Positions 1 through 14,400 of a stretch of 64,000 bases of DNA are shown piece by piece; the first letter of the stretch is position 1, and every line of letters starts with the position of its first letter. Below the pieces are notes generated by a model. It did not search any database. It was given only the letters and a program-made list of their open reading frames with translations, and was not told the DNA's origin. The position numbers and the translations under genes were made by a program. The stretch covers positions 11,807,950 to 11,871,949 of the forward strand of contig NC_058502.1 in assembly GCF_020382885.2 (NCBI RefSeq), written 5' to 3'. This DNA is from Scatophagus argus (lineage: Eukaryota > Chordata > Actinopteri > Scatophagidae).

Positions 1-3000
1 TTTAATAGCCTTCGATACAGCGACCGTAACAGTATACTGGTCTAGCTTTGACCGATGTGGATGAATGATCAAACTACATCGATAGCTGCTCTTAAACTTT
101 TGACTATCTATCTCAAGAAGTTGCAAATTGGAGACGTCATTCTTGAGATGACCTTGCTTCAGTCGCAGTGTCTTTTTCGGCAGCCACAGAGGTTCTGGTT
201 AGCGTAGGAAGTGGTCCAATGAGAAACAGAAGGCAGAGAGTTGCTAGACGAATCAGTGGAGCTGGTGGGGGAAAGAGACTGAAGCCATGATCGAGGAGCT
301 GATGATAAATGTGCTGCCCTTGGGTTTTCCTGGATATTTTAGCAGTTTACTTCCAAATCATTCATGACTGGTCATGCTATTTGTCTGTGACTGGCTGTGT
401 GCACGTGGTGTGTGTTAAGTATGAATGTTAAATGACTTTTCAGTCCATCTGGTAAAACCTTAAATACTGTCATCAACAATTGTCCTCATATTAAGAATAA
501 TTTGATGGATGCACAGTCTGAGAGTAGCCATTTGCACCAAACGTTCCCTCTGCGTTCAGAAAACAAGTTTAATGTTTCACTACACACTCCAAGCTGGTGT
601 AATGTGTGCTTTTACAGCTGACAGAGAAAATTGCAAGCATCTCTGCTCTTGCATATGAGAACAGTGATGTTCATTACGCTTCACATACCAACATCTCATG
701 TCTTTTTGTCCAAGAATGAAACTGACACGTTGACACGTCGTTTGAGGTATACTTTGAGATCGTGTTCAGGAGCAGTGTGGACACTTGCAGTGCATTTTTA
801 AGAGCTCTGGAAGCTTCAGTGCAACATGTGCATGTGCATCTTGAGATATGAAAAACACATTGTATCCATAAACAGGAAAAAAGACTCAGAATTAATTTCT
901 CTAAACAGCTTTCTCCCCTGTCTGCACATGTCTCTTGAGGATTAGGTTTTGATTTGACTTTTAAAGCAAGCCAGAACTCAGCTCAAGTCTCATTGTTTGT
1001 GTGTGTGCGTGTGTGTGTATGTGTGTGTGTACACGTGCGCTTATATGCTCCACACTGACTCTGATGGGACTAATCATCCAAACTGACATTTGCTGTGGCA
1101 CTAGGCTGTGTCTGGCAGGAAGTCAGTATGTTTCTGCATTGAATGAAACCAGAGATTTTTTTTTGCTTTGCCCCTAATTTTCTCTTCCAAAGTGAAAATG
1201 ATGGGGACTGTAGGACTGTGTCAGCATTTCAGACTGGGATTTGGGAAGCCCAGGACAAAAATTGTTTTCATAAATTGTCTGAGTTTAACGGAGGAAGTGT
1301 AAGAACATGATGTTTGTTCCCTCTGCATAGCTGTAGGCTGTGCTCACTGTCCTCTCAGTACACAGAGAGATGTTTCACAAAGCGAGCTTGAATGGATGCC
1401 AGTTAAGTTATTAATGTGACTTCTAGCTAAACTCAAGAGCCAGCCATTGGCAGGTTCGTTAGAAACATGGCAGTTTAACACGACAGACTCAATGGAAGAT
1501 GTCCTGCGCCTGCTGTAGGTATAAAAGTCTCATTTTAATGAAGACACGATGATTCCTAACTTCAGGTGATACACCAATATTATATTTTGTTTTCTTTTAA
1601 TAGAGCCCCCTAAATCCTGCACACTGGAGTTTTTAAAATGTGTTTTCTTATTTTCAACCTGCTTTCCATAACTTAGTTTTTCAATCTGAAGACCTTGCAG
1701 AGGTCCACATTTTAGTGCGAATATACTTATGATAAAATTGAAGTGAGAAGTAAAACAAATCACAAGATCAGCTAAGAGAGATTGTCATGTAAAAATAAAC
1801 CTATGTTGTCAGCCCCAGCAACTTACTAAAGGTGCAGCAACAGAGAAAAATGAGCAAACACTGTGTGAGCGCACACATGCCCAGTGTACATAAACCTGTG
1901 TGTATCTCAGTGTTTGAGGGAATATGCAGAGCTGCAGAAATGAGGCATAGCACTGACTGATGCTGCCGGCCTCTCTGCTTCACAGAACTGGCTTTTCTAT
2001 CAGATAGACAGCTTGACAATATCCAGACCCCACTCTTTCCGCTACACACAAACACACAAAGGCACGCCAACACATGCACACACAGTTTTCTGAGTTTGTT
2101 CCGCTTGTTTCTGGCTGGACTGTTTGTAAGATAAAAGAGAAGTTTGAAGCTGAGTGAGTACAGTAAATTCTGACCTCTTACAAGGCCTTCATTGTGTTAT
2201 GTGTAATTGAGAATTTTAGTCCCATTTTAACCATTTTACTATTTAAGAGGCTGTCACAGCAAACTCAGTAGTAATGTTGACTTAAAGAGATTAATGCCAT
2301 GGAGATGAGCGCCATTTGTTACTGGCTGGATACTTCTAACAGAAGTTAAGGCAATTTCACATTGGCTTTGATTGATTTATGTCTCTGTTTGCGAAACAGT
2401 AGATCTTTTGTATTGCTCCTTTTGGGAAAGCTATCATTCAATAACAATATGAGCTGCTATTTCACCCTAAATTCATATTTCTATCCATATTTCATTCAGT
2501 CTGACTGTCTCTGTCCTCTTCAACATTACACACAGATGTGATAACATACCCAAGCACATGTGATATGTGTACTTAGGCATACGCACACAGATTCACGGTG
2601 TCTTGGTAATGTCATTACTTTCGTCTGACTGAGATCACAGATTTGTAGCTTCAGGGCTTTTCTAGTGTCTGTGTAGGAGCTCTTTCATGTTTGGCTCCAG
2701 TGATCTGCAGATTTCCTGACACCAGCAGGGAGGATCTATGCAGCATCCTTTTCTCTGTGGAAGGCAGCATATGATGCCCTCTTCTTGTCAGACGATAAAT
2801 GAGGACTGGGCTATGCTGGCCAGTAATGCTATACTTCCTCCTCGGGCAAGTAGCTGTTGTTAGTTGTGTGCAACCGAAACAGAAACTGTAGTATTTGCTC
2901 ACCAAAAGGCTAACAGAGGATTAACCACCATTCAAAGGGTTGACTGTTCCCAGGGAATAAGCCATAGTAACTCATGGCTGGGTATGATTAAAATGTGGTA

Positions 3001-5406
3001 CTACTGGGGATGAAACTAATGACTATTTTCATTTCATTGATTTAACCACCAGTTATTTATTTGACCACTTGTTTAATATAAAAATAAATAATAAAAGAAA
3101 ATGAATACAATTCATAAAGCCCAGAGTGAGGTCTTCCAGCAAATCCTGCCATTCGGAAAGCTGCAAACTGAGAATATGCTATTTATGCTTTAAAGACAAT
3201 GAATCAGCTGTCAAAATATTTATTTTTATTCAGTACTAAATTGACTGATCATTTCAGCTCCCCTCTACTATATATCATAGCTGATGATGAATATTTAGAA
3301 ACAAAAAAGAAAAGAAAATTCCAAGCTATGACGATGCTGTGAATTTTTTGTTTAAACCTCTGACAATATCTTGAAACATGAATACACCATTTAATTTTAA
3401 ATGCAAAGACATAAGAAAGCCAATTATGAGTCTGTCTGTTGTTGGTTAAGTACAATCAATAGTAAATTTCCCCAGGAACCAAACCGACACATAAACACTT
3501 AGGTATTTATTTGATTGTACATGGTGCTCTTGGACCTTCCAGTAGAGAAAGTGTATTTTTAACAGATTGATGCATCCTGTGATGCCTTTTATGATGTGTG
3601 TGCAGTGCTGCTAGTGGTGCTATTCCCACTCAGATCTCAGGTGAGGAAAAGCCTGGAATCACTCATCCTGACAGCCACATCTGGCGCTACTTTTTCTGTC
3701 CTGTTCCCCTCAACTCTGTTCCTGAAAACAGACACGACTCCGATTTAACCACAGAGGGAAGGAGTTATGATAATAGCAGTTATGATAATAACGTTATTGG
3801 TAGTTATTAATGAGATGGAGAACAGACAGTTTGCTCAGGCGAAATACACTCCCAAAGAGTGCTGTGTGTAATAAAACCATTGTTACTGCTAGCATTTCTT
3901 TGTTTCCATGCTTTGTCCTGCCGTTGCTGGAAAGCGAATTAATGCCAGGTGCGACAAGCAATCTTTCTGTTCTCTCTATTTGCTCTGTGGATTATACATA
4001 ACCACTGCTCTATTGGAAATAAAGGCTTACAGTAAATGCTGAAGCAAAAACCACATTTGAGCTGAAGCGTGACTTCAAAAGCATTGTTCAGAGCTCAAAT
4101 GTATCCTGACTTGAGACCAGAAGTTTCAGTCTCTCACATCCATTTATTAAATATTGGAATATTAGAGAACCTCACACATTTCACATGCTCATAACACCTC
4201 AACACGTATCCAGAGGAATAACCTCACATGCACTCTGGTCTACCCTGATTTTGTCTTCATTCTACATTGGACGGAGTGATCAGTTGGCAAGCTCAGCTGG
4301 TGCCAAAGCCACAGTTGAGGGTGAATTCTAGACCTTCAGACAGACTTCATCTGTTTCCTGTTGAACCTAGGAAGTAAGGGTCAGAGTTCAGGGTAATATT
4401 TACGCTAATGGAATTACTCCAAACCGATTCAGTTTCAAAACAAGAGTCTGAGGTATCCAGGAGCAGCATGCAGTCACACATTAGAATATAAACAAATGCT
4501 CACACCACACCATATGCCATCATCTGTTGTAGGAACTCATCTTTTACTCTCCAGTGAGAATAACATGTTTTGATCGAGACAACAGACATAAATGTGAGTG
4601 AGCAGTCAGCTGCAGGAGAACAGGAACGGCCTGTGCTCGCTGCTCTGAGGAGCGCATCACCACAGGAGTCCATGATGGGAAAATCAGTCTGCCTGGATTC
4701 TCACTGCATGTTATTAAAGACAAGACTCTGCTGTCATGTTCAAATGGACACAAACACAAAGTTTAGTACCTGGCACACAACTGACTTCAGAGTAAATCCC
4801 AGCGCTAGCTTGCAGTTTATCCAAAACACAGCACACACAGAATTTCCATACACATTACTGCTGAGAAATGTAATCTTCTTTTGCTTCATGTATATCTTAT
4901 AATTTACTGAGGTTGAATAATTTAGAAGAAGCCACCCTTTTACTTTAAGTGTCACATGGGAAAGAACTTGTTTGTTTAAATGGAAAAACCCAATGTTTTT
5001 CCAGTGACATTTTATTTATTTGGTGACTTCTTTACTCTTTGTCCATCTTCATGTCGCAGATGAACTTAGACTCTTCTGTTTCCCTTAAAATGTAAAATTA
5101 AAATATATAGTATGGCTTTGTGTTGTCTGCACCATCATGATCATGTTAAAAACAGCAATTTATCATTACTCTTTATATTCTCTTCAACTATGCAGAAAAA
5201 CAGCAATAGTTACAAACACAGGTACAGAGAGCACCAAGCATTTCAGGTATGGTTGTAGAACAGTACAAGGGAAATTGTATAGTACATGGACATGGGAATC
5301 AGTAGATTAATGAGTACCACATGCTCTCAGGCACATTCTTATAGTTGTGTGATTCCTGGTGCATAAAAAGAATCAAAGTTACAACTGCTTTGTGGGTTTC
5401 TCCCAG
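1..5406. other. Presumed hpse2 intron sequence, no exon recognised
   Basis: No exon with convincing splice sites and family similarity is visible. Because the first recognisable hpse2 exon begins at 5407 in the middle of the protein, this stretch is inferred to be intronic, with the N-terminal hpse2 exons lying to the left of the window. It holds a GT-rich microsatellite (about 995-1030) and otherwise ordinary A/T-rich sequence. Open frames of 60-110 codons here lack recognisable domains. Confidence 0.6.
995..1030. repeat. (GT)n microsatellite
   Basis: Interrupted GT dinucleotide run, with GCGT and ATGT breaks, inside the presumed hpse2 intron. Confidence 0.85.
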
Positions 5407-8400
5407 CCAGGTCTTTAGACAAACTGTACAACTTTGCCGACTGTGCTGGTTTGCACCTGATCCTTGGACTCAACGCTCTGCACAGAAACCCGGACAACTC
5501 CTGGAACACCTCCTCCACCCTGAGCCTCCTGAAGTACGGTGCTGGCAAGAAGTACAACATCTCCTGGGAAATGGGCAGTGGTCAGTGCAGTACTGCTACT
5601 CACCACATACTGCATACTCATACACATGTTAGTCTGTAGTAAAAAGTAAGCATATGTGTGTTTTCACTCAGCTGCTGACCTTAAGTCTTGCTGACATTAA
5701 AGGACAGTTTTAAGGTATCACTACTTAACTTGACTTACATATTTTATATCTTAGTTTGAGAACAAATCAAGAAACCCGAGTTATCAAGCTAAATTGCCCC
5801 CTGGGGACAGAAAAAGTGTTTTTGAATTTGAATTACATTATCAAGGAGGAAACACAATCTTTGACTCACAGTTTTCGATTAAACTCTTATTTAATTGTTG
5901 CTGATGAGTCTCTTTTCCTGCAGTTTACTTGAAACCTTTGCACTCAGAAACACTGAATGGCTACTTTTACAATTACTAGATGTACATGTCTCCTTAACCA
6001 TATTTTCTGCCACCTCCCCACTGTTGCTTGTAAACTCAATCTCTCTGGCTCAGTGTACTTCATCTCCTCTTCCCAGAGTCTAATGCTCACCGCCGCATGG
6101 TGGGTTGCGCGGTCAGCAGCACCCATAATTAGCTGCATTTCATTGAGTAACTTTTCATCTTTAATAAAGGATTAGTCCAAAGAAGTATTTTTTGAAGCAG
6201 TTACACATTTTGTTCATTTAACATTTACAGATTATAACAACCTTGGCATAGATGTAGACTGTTGAGAGTGAGAGTCGAGCAGTTTAAGGGTTAAGGCGAG
6301 GGTTCATTCAGGGATGAAAGGATCTGCTAGTCCTCGTGTCATCCTAACCATCTGTGTTCCTGGGGAGCTGCAGTGCAAACACAGAGGCCTGTGTTTCCTT
6401 GCTGCACATCACTTCATATTTTCATTTCATTTCATCTGTTATAAAGCAATGGAAACTTTTACTTTAGCTTAAGCTTAAAAATGCCATGCAAAATCCGTTG
6501 ATTAGACCATGTGAGAAATTTAGTGAGGGCTTGAATCACAGCAAAAGTAATCATTTCTACTAAATCACCCAGACGGTGAAGACGGCTAAATGAAAAGATG
6601 ATCCTTTGAAATTTGTGAATAATATTTTCATTATAGTTTTCAAGAATACAACGCAGACAAAACTAAACAGCAGTGGGGCTGCATAAGTTTAGTTTTTCTC
6701 CTTTTAGTTTCCCTCACTCTCTTTGTTTTACTGATTCTGCAAGGCCACCCTGTGTGCTTGGACCATTCCCCTGACACTGAGTCCATCTGTCCGCATTACT
6801 GCGAATTGCCCAATTATCCCTTTTTCTACTGGCTGTTGGATACTCTCTAGGAGAGCAAGATCAGACTTCAGCAACAACAGTATTCTCTGCCACCTCCCCA
6901 CTGTTGCTTGTGTAAACTCTATCTCTCTGGCTCAGTGTACTTCATCTCCTCTTCCCAGAGCCTAATGCTTACCGCGGCATGGTGGGTCGTGCGGTCAACA
7001 GCACCCAGTTAGCTCAGGACTACACCAAGCTGCGGACCCTGCTGCAGTCTGTGCGCTACTACCACCGAGCCCACCTCTACGGCCCCAATGTAGGACGACC
7101 CCGGAAGAACGCCATTCCACTGCTGGATGGGTGAGTCAGCAAGTAAAACATTGATTGGGCAAGATTCCTGTCCATGTTAGGCTGTCCTTCTGGGGAAAAG
7201 GGGGGGAAGGTAGTGGAAAGTATGCTGCAGCGGTTAGATACTTTTACTGTGTTTAACGCAAGTACACACACACGTACACTCACACACTCATACACACACA
7301 AACACGCACACACACACACACACACACATTTTAATAGTGTTCAGTGTTTATGGATTTCTGCTCTGCAGATTTCAGGGTCTCAGCTCCAGTTATACCCTGT
7401 CAGCCTAAATAAAGTGTCATCTGATTGATAACGTGACGGCACAGCGTCCCACCTGCTCGTTTTACCCAGAAGCTCCACCAGCTTAGGTTGGACTCAGATA
7501 GCTCATCTAACAGCCCTCTCTCGACTGCAGCCTGTGTCATATTTTTACATCACAAAAAGACCATATAGGCAGGTTGGTATTAATATTTTACTGTTAAGTT
7601 TTCATTTTTTCTAGAGAGCCTCTTTTTTCCATTCAGGTCAATATTAAAGACTTTAGATGAACAAACGTTCCTCTCCTTCCTCTGTCACCAACTTAGCTCT
7701 TCTGTCCTCAAGGTTAGTTTAAAGTTTACAGTACAGTACAGTGATTGAGTCACAAAATGTGCTCAGAATGTAACTGTGTGTTCTTCCAAAACGTCAATTA
7801 GTGTTGCACTGAAAATAAAACATAAACTTGAGAAATTGACAGATACAGATGGAAAAACAATGTTTCATTTGGATTGTGAGACTTACATTCTGCAAAATGT
7901 CATTTGGCTGAATCTCTTTCGAACAGAACTACTAATTCTGTCGTGATAATATTAACTCTAACCTCAATCCTCATATTAACTCTGTATCAGACTTTAAATG
8001 TAAGTATTCAGGCTACTTTTTGGTCTTACTGCCCATCTTAGTTTGTTGAAACTCCTTTTCGACCTTTTTAACCAAATATATGACGACATCTCTCAAACAT
8101 ATTCATTACTTTCAAAAACGTTAAGCCTTTCTCAACCTTTCTGTCTGTTGAAATGGAAACAAACCTGACTAAAATGGATTCATTAGTGGCCCTGCACAAC
8201 AAACTCAGACTGAAAATCAAACATCAATAGATATACACAACTCTGTCAGTGTTGGTAGATCCAAATAAAGTGTGACCTTATGGAGAGATGTTTTTATAAG
8301 AAAAAAAACTTGCTTCAGCACCCCTGTTCAGCATTTATAAGCAGGATATAAATTGTAGCAGCATTCTGTGTGGATGTCAAAATACGCTGCAAATGAGCTG

Positions 8401-11400
8401 TTGGCACAGTAACTTAGAAAAAGTGTGCGTGCTCCTGTGCTTAGTGCAACTCTCTGCGTGACTCTACTGCACACTCACACTATCATATGTCATAAATAAG
8501 TTGAAATGGTAAACTATAAATTTTGCGTGATATTTAAATAAACTTAAATTCTCGCACTGTTACCCTTACGTGGATGTTGAAGAAATAGTTGATAACACAC
8601 TAGTTGTAAGCATATAAAAATGTTTCTGAATTCATTTGTCAATAACCATAACTAATTCTGTGGACACCCATAATTGGAGGCCAGTTTGTAAACACATAAT
8701 TAATACAGTACAGTGCAGCTGAGATAATATAAATTATGCCTCCAAGAAAAAGTTATAATTGTTGACAAATTGTTCTTTAATAAACACTTTAGTGGTTATA
8801 AGCAACTTATTAAATGTTTATACAGGGTTTACAATGCTATATAATTACCATGCAAGTTAATGTAAAGATTAATAGCTTCAGTTTGTAATATATTCAAATG
8901 CAAGGTTTCACATGTGTCAGTAATGATAATTATGTATCCAGAGCAGGGTCTGGTGAGTGAATACTGATGAAACGCTGCAATACATTTCATGATTTTTGAG
9001 TAGACAGGTTAGATTTGGTCCTGGCTGTAACCATCAACATTAAACGTCTACTCTGCTCTGTTGTGGGTGGTTGACAGGAAGCTGTAATCAATGCTTTACT
9101 AGACTGTCACCACAGATTTAGGAGATTTTTTTTGTTGTTTTCTTTTTACGCAGGTAACAAGACGTGACAGATGTGGACCATAATGCTACGACTTTGTTAA
9201 GTTAACAGGGAACAGAATTCCATTTAACAAAAGTAGGGTCCATAAAGTTGAAATAATTTAGATATGTGGGCAGGAATGGTTTAAAGCCTAAATGTCCCAC
9301 ACACATTTCGACAGGAAGCTGGAAGAGGAGTAAGAGTAATTTGTTATGGATCTCCCTTCTCTGTGTACTTGAGCTACTTAGATCAGTGGAACCTTACTGA
9401 ACTGCTGTTTATCTAGCTGAGTACTGACAGCTCCAATTTATTCATACGTAAGTGCGTGCACCACTGTGTGTATGTGTACAGTACAGTTCAGACTGATTGA
9501 TGAGCAGTGGACTTAGAGACAAGGGACGACGTGGAAGATGAGTTGTGAGAATGAGGAGGAGATGTAAGGGGACGAAGAGGAGAGAGCCTGGTGTATCCTC
9601 AGGTCTCGGGTGACACGTTTAACAACGGCGTGATTCTTGTGTGTTTGACACAGTTACGAGGGGGTGGCTCTTGTGTTTGACATCCCAACTACTCTGCTGC
9701 TCTCAGGAAATAAGATGAATTAGACACTGAGCTACTCAACAGTCCAAATATCAGAGCTGGACAGACTAAACAAGCCTGGACGGCGAAAGTTTAGAGACAC
9801 GCATTTAGGCATGTTTGACAAGCTGCTACCCCCAAATATGGAGCGATCTGGGGCAGGTAGACTAGGAAACACACACACGCACAAACACACACACATACAT
9901 AGATGCAAAAGCTCAGGAGGAGGAAGTCAGGCAGCAGGAGTGACTGTGTACGTGTTGTCCTCATAGGATGTTTGGAGTTTATGTTTAACTCACTGAGAGT
10001 AAACTCGGCATATTACAGGAGCAACGCTGTTTACTGTTTTAGAGAACTAGTAGGGGCTGTACACTGAGCGTTTCTCTCATTTATGTAGTTTTCAGATTTA
10101 CTGCATGATCTAAAACACAAACTGTGTGGTATAAATAAAGGCTGTAATAAAGGCTGTAATATATTATGTAATATATTATTATTGCCTGCCTGCCCTGAAG
10201 GTTCTGATATATGAGTGATGATATGATATAATATATGATATCTGAATATTTCCACATTCTCACTTATTTTGGTGGGTATACTATTATCATCTCACATCAT
10301 CATGTTAATGGTCACAACTGTGAAAATAAGTTGGGAAAAACCTCTCTTTCTCTTTCTTCACTTTCAGGTTCATGAAGAATGCTGGCTCTGTTGTAGATGC
10401 AGTTACGTGGCAACAGTAGGTATTTTACCCTTTTTTCTATTTTATGATTTTGTCCATAGAAAACCGCTGAATCAGTGTGCAGTCAGCTAAAACAGCGGAC
10501 TACCCACCTTAAAAAACATATATCAAACAGCACAGTCGATGATGTGCGTTTATATTACTATCACCACGTTGTGCATGTGCAGCAGCCTGTAATAACCATT
10601 GTTAATACTGTTACTGAGACACTGATGCATAACGTGGAGAAAAAAGTGTTTATCCTGTAAATGGAGCAACAGGAAAAAGAGCCTGAGAGAGAGAGCGTGT
10701 GTTAAATTAGTAACACCTGCCATTTGTCTATTGCACATCCTGTAGGAATGCATACAGACATATTAATGGTTTGATCTTTCCCCCCCATGTTTTATCTGTA
10801 TCTCTTTACACACATATGTCAAGTTTGTACAGAGACACACCCAGTGTAAGCTCAGACAAACCCTGTGTGACTGAGTGAGTGGTCATTAAGGTGAAGGTCA
10901 GGTCTAATTAGGAGAAATTAGAAGAAACGGAAGGAGGCAGGGCTGTCAGTAAGGTTTAGAAAAACACCACCCACATGGTTAAAATCAAACCATATGCTTT
11001 GGCTCATTCCCTTTGCCAATTAGCCCATTTTACACTAGAGATCCAGATTCCAGTCTAACCAGGCTGCGTGACAGTAACTCTGACCTCTACAAAACAAAGC
11101 CAAACTAATAAAAAAGAAGACCACTCATTTACACGTCTGTGACACAGGTTTTACTCCTCTGCAGCTGGCTTGAGTTGTTTTGAATCGATCATAGGAGGCT
11201 GGTAACGCAGCATTCATTATAACCCGGCTTAGAGAATTAAATGGATTTGTCAGAGAGTTTGTCTGTCTCCTGTTCTGTTGGAGCTCGTGGTGATCAAAGA
11301 TGTTGGTTACAGAGTGAAATACTTGTGTATCTAAAGATCACGAAACATTGATGTGTTGTTTTCGTTCTGTTATGACATATTTTCCACAACAAGTGTGGAA

Positions 11401-14400
11401 AATATGTCAATTTGACATTTGCTGCATCTTGTATGAGTTACTTCTTATTAATTTCTGGATCCACCAACAAAATTTGATCAGCAAGTTTAGTCATCTTAAA
11501 CTTTCTGTCTTTCTCTTTCCGTCTCTCTGCAATAGTGGTTTTCTTTGAGTTCGTGCACGTTTTTCCAGTGATGCTTGGCTTGATATCTGGGTGTTTCTTT
11601 CTGTTTTCCTTGATCCTGACACAGATATTTTTTAAATAAATTAAGGAGTCAGTTCACTCAGATGATGAAAATACGTCCCCACAAATACAATGAAAGTGAA
11701 TAAAATCTTATTTGTGTTGCTCACCGACATAAATTCACATGGAGTGTCCAGACCAATCAAGACATTGTTCCAAGTTAAAGTTAGCATGCTAACACATTAA
11801 ACTATAATGGTGATTCTGATAAATGTTAAGTGAAAATCATCACCATGCTAAAATTAAGCACTGAGCTTAATGAGTTGCTGTTTTTAACTACTGTGCAGCT
11901 TCACGAAGCCACCAGCATGACTACAGACTCTTAGTTGTGTTTCGAGGCTGTGTGCAGGGTGCAAAATCAACTTTTTTCAGCACTCAGTATCCATACTACA
12001 ATTGTTTTTTGGCTGTAGAGTGAAGCAAATCAGTCACTTGCATATTTTGCCAGCATTTGGCATGGTGGCTCGTGCTCTGGCTCTGAGCAACACAAACAAA
12101 AATCCATTTACCTCTTTTGTTTTGGGGTGTTGGCAAACATCTCAGATATGGATATCTCAAAAACCAAAACCATCTGCATGATTGGATACCATTAGAAGTA
12201 AGAGGGCAAATATGCTTTTTATAATTTAGAACTAAGTCTTTGATCTAATGCCTCACCATAACACCTGCACAATAACTATTGTGAACTTGTTTGTTCATGT
12301 TGCCTAACTGGGACTGTTTCATGGTGAGAGAATTAAACCGGTTGAAAATGTTGGACCAGACAGCAGCCAGTTGTAGCTGTGAAAATACGAGCAACAAAAG
12401 TGAGCGAGACAAATTTACGATTGGGTTTAGATGCCCCATAGTGACACACTTAATGTGAGCCCTAATTGTTCCAGCAGTGAGATTTTAGTGGTGTGAACAT
12501 CTGAGCCTGAAGCAAGCAAACAACCCCCCTCTTCTGCTAAACTTTTAATAATGAAGTGATGAAAGATACACATTAATGACCATTGCTTTTGAAAATGAGC
12601 ACTTCATGTGCTAAGAACTGTGACCAGAAAGTGAATCAGAAACATGTATATTTATCAGCTTTACTCTTTGCAGCTACACCACCAAGTTTTAAATGGGCTG
12701 GATCACACATTATACCCACATCTGTCTCTCTCCATGTCAGGTTGCCAGTGGTGCTGCATCCAGAGAGCATGGCATGTTGGTTATTTAAAGCTGAGGGGAG
12801 GAAAAATGAGATGTTTAAGATTTGTGATCTCCTCGTTTCTAGTCTGAAAATCACAGAGGGACTGTAAATTTAGCTATGGCATTCCTGAGGGAAGCTGCAT
12901 GTCCTTCAGCTGTAAGGTAATGATTGATCTGATGATAACCTGATGGTCCACATCAAGGAACACATCTTCTTCTTACTTTGCTACCCCTTCGCTCACCCCA
13001 AACCTCTTGCTACACCAGATGGCCATATGGTTGTTTCTTGACATTTCATGTGTAGTTATTATAAGTGTTACAAACTGACTAGCTTTACTAGTCAGATCAA
13101 TTCAGTTAATGTGACGTGTAGATATTCTTCAGCACTTTTTATTATCTGCTACATACTTTTAAAATGTAGTTCTTTTAGCTTCAGTTTGGTATATTTAAAA
13201 CTCGTCGACCTTCACTTTCAGCTGTGTCTGTCTGATTTGATCCTATCCACTGCTTTAGTCTGTATCAAAATCTTGTGTTAATAGAGTGCTAGATTGTTTT
13301 GTTACTGAGTTGTCTTTGATACGGTGACGATACTGGGAGCTGTGTAAATCAAGCTGACTAAGGGGATCTTTAGACAAAGCGTTGTTTATTTTTACATTTT
13401 ACTGAATTATGGTCAGAATGGCAGCTAAAGTATCATGCCAAATTTTGATGAACAAAGGAAAAGTTCTTAGTTCTCTTAGGAGATTAGGCTTGAACAGTTT
13501 TATGGATACCAAGCTGTAATTTCCTCAATTCTGGTCAAAATACTTGAGCAGCTTTCCTTATGTTCTTTTCTTTATGGGATTTGGGATTTTTTATGGCATT
13601 TCATGTTAATTAACTGACAAATTTGAGTGTTACGTGAAGAAAGCTAATTTTGCCTTGTGACCTGCTGTTTTTGTAAACTGTAGCCAAAATTCCCAGTGGC
13701 ACAGTTTTGCAGTGAAAGATATAGCTTTAATAACTTGTCCTGTCCTTTATTCTGCTTCCATATATGAGCTGGAATTTCTTTCCCTGGAATCTCGAACTGA
13801 AGAATTATTGTGAGCTCTCTGGAAAGATGACAGGATAACCAAATAATTTGTGTAAAGCTATGACTTAATCCATGCATTGTTTACAGTTTGAGGCCAGGGG
13901 CTTGGGACTTTTCCAGCACTGTGATGAAAATTTCAACAAGGTTAAGCTCAGATTGCAACACCACTTCAACAAAAAAAAAAAAAAAATTCAACTCTCAGCA
14001 GTTTTTTTGTTTTTTTTATGCATTTGTAATTTCCACAGACTCTTTGAAAACAGGTTCAGTACAGGTTTGAGCTTTGTTCTTGGGATATGTTGATGCTGCA
14101 GTTGTTGGTCTTCTTGTCTATTGACCCTCAGGGATAAATAAAGGAATTCTGATCTGATATTATTCACAATAGAATGTGGTTCTTTTTTGGCCCCCATTGA
14201 ATTTGTTCAGCCTTTGTTGGAGAAATGTGCTGCTGAGAAGCATCCTCTAACTAACTTGTAAATCATAGTTTTCCTGGAGTGTTCTCCAGTCTTGGAAAGG
14301 AAAAGAAAAAGTGAAATTTGGCGCAGAACATTTGCAGCTTTCATCAGGATTTAACTGAGCTGCTCTTGTATTTTGTTGGTAACATTTGTTTCATGTCAAT

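Noticed and set aside
3598..4001. Adjacent plus-strand frames of 70 and 63 codons
   Set aside because: No splice-consistent coding signal or family similarity; treated as intronic chance frames.
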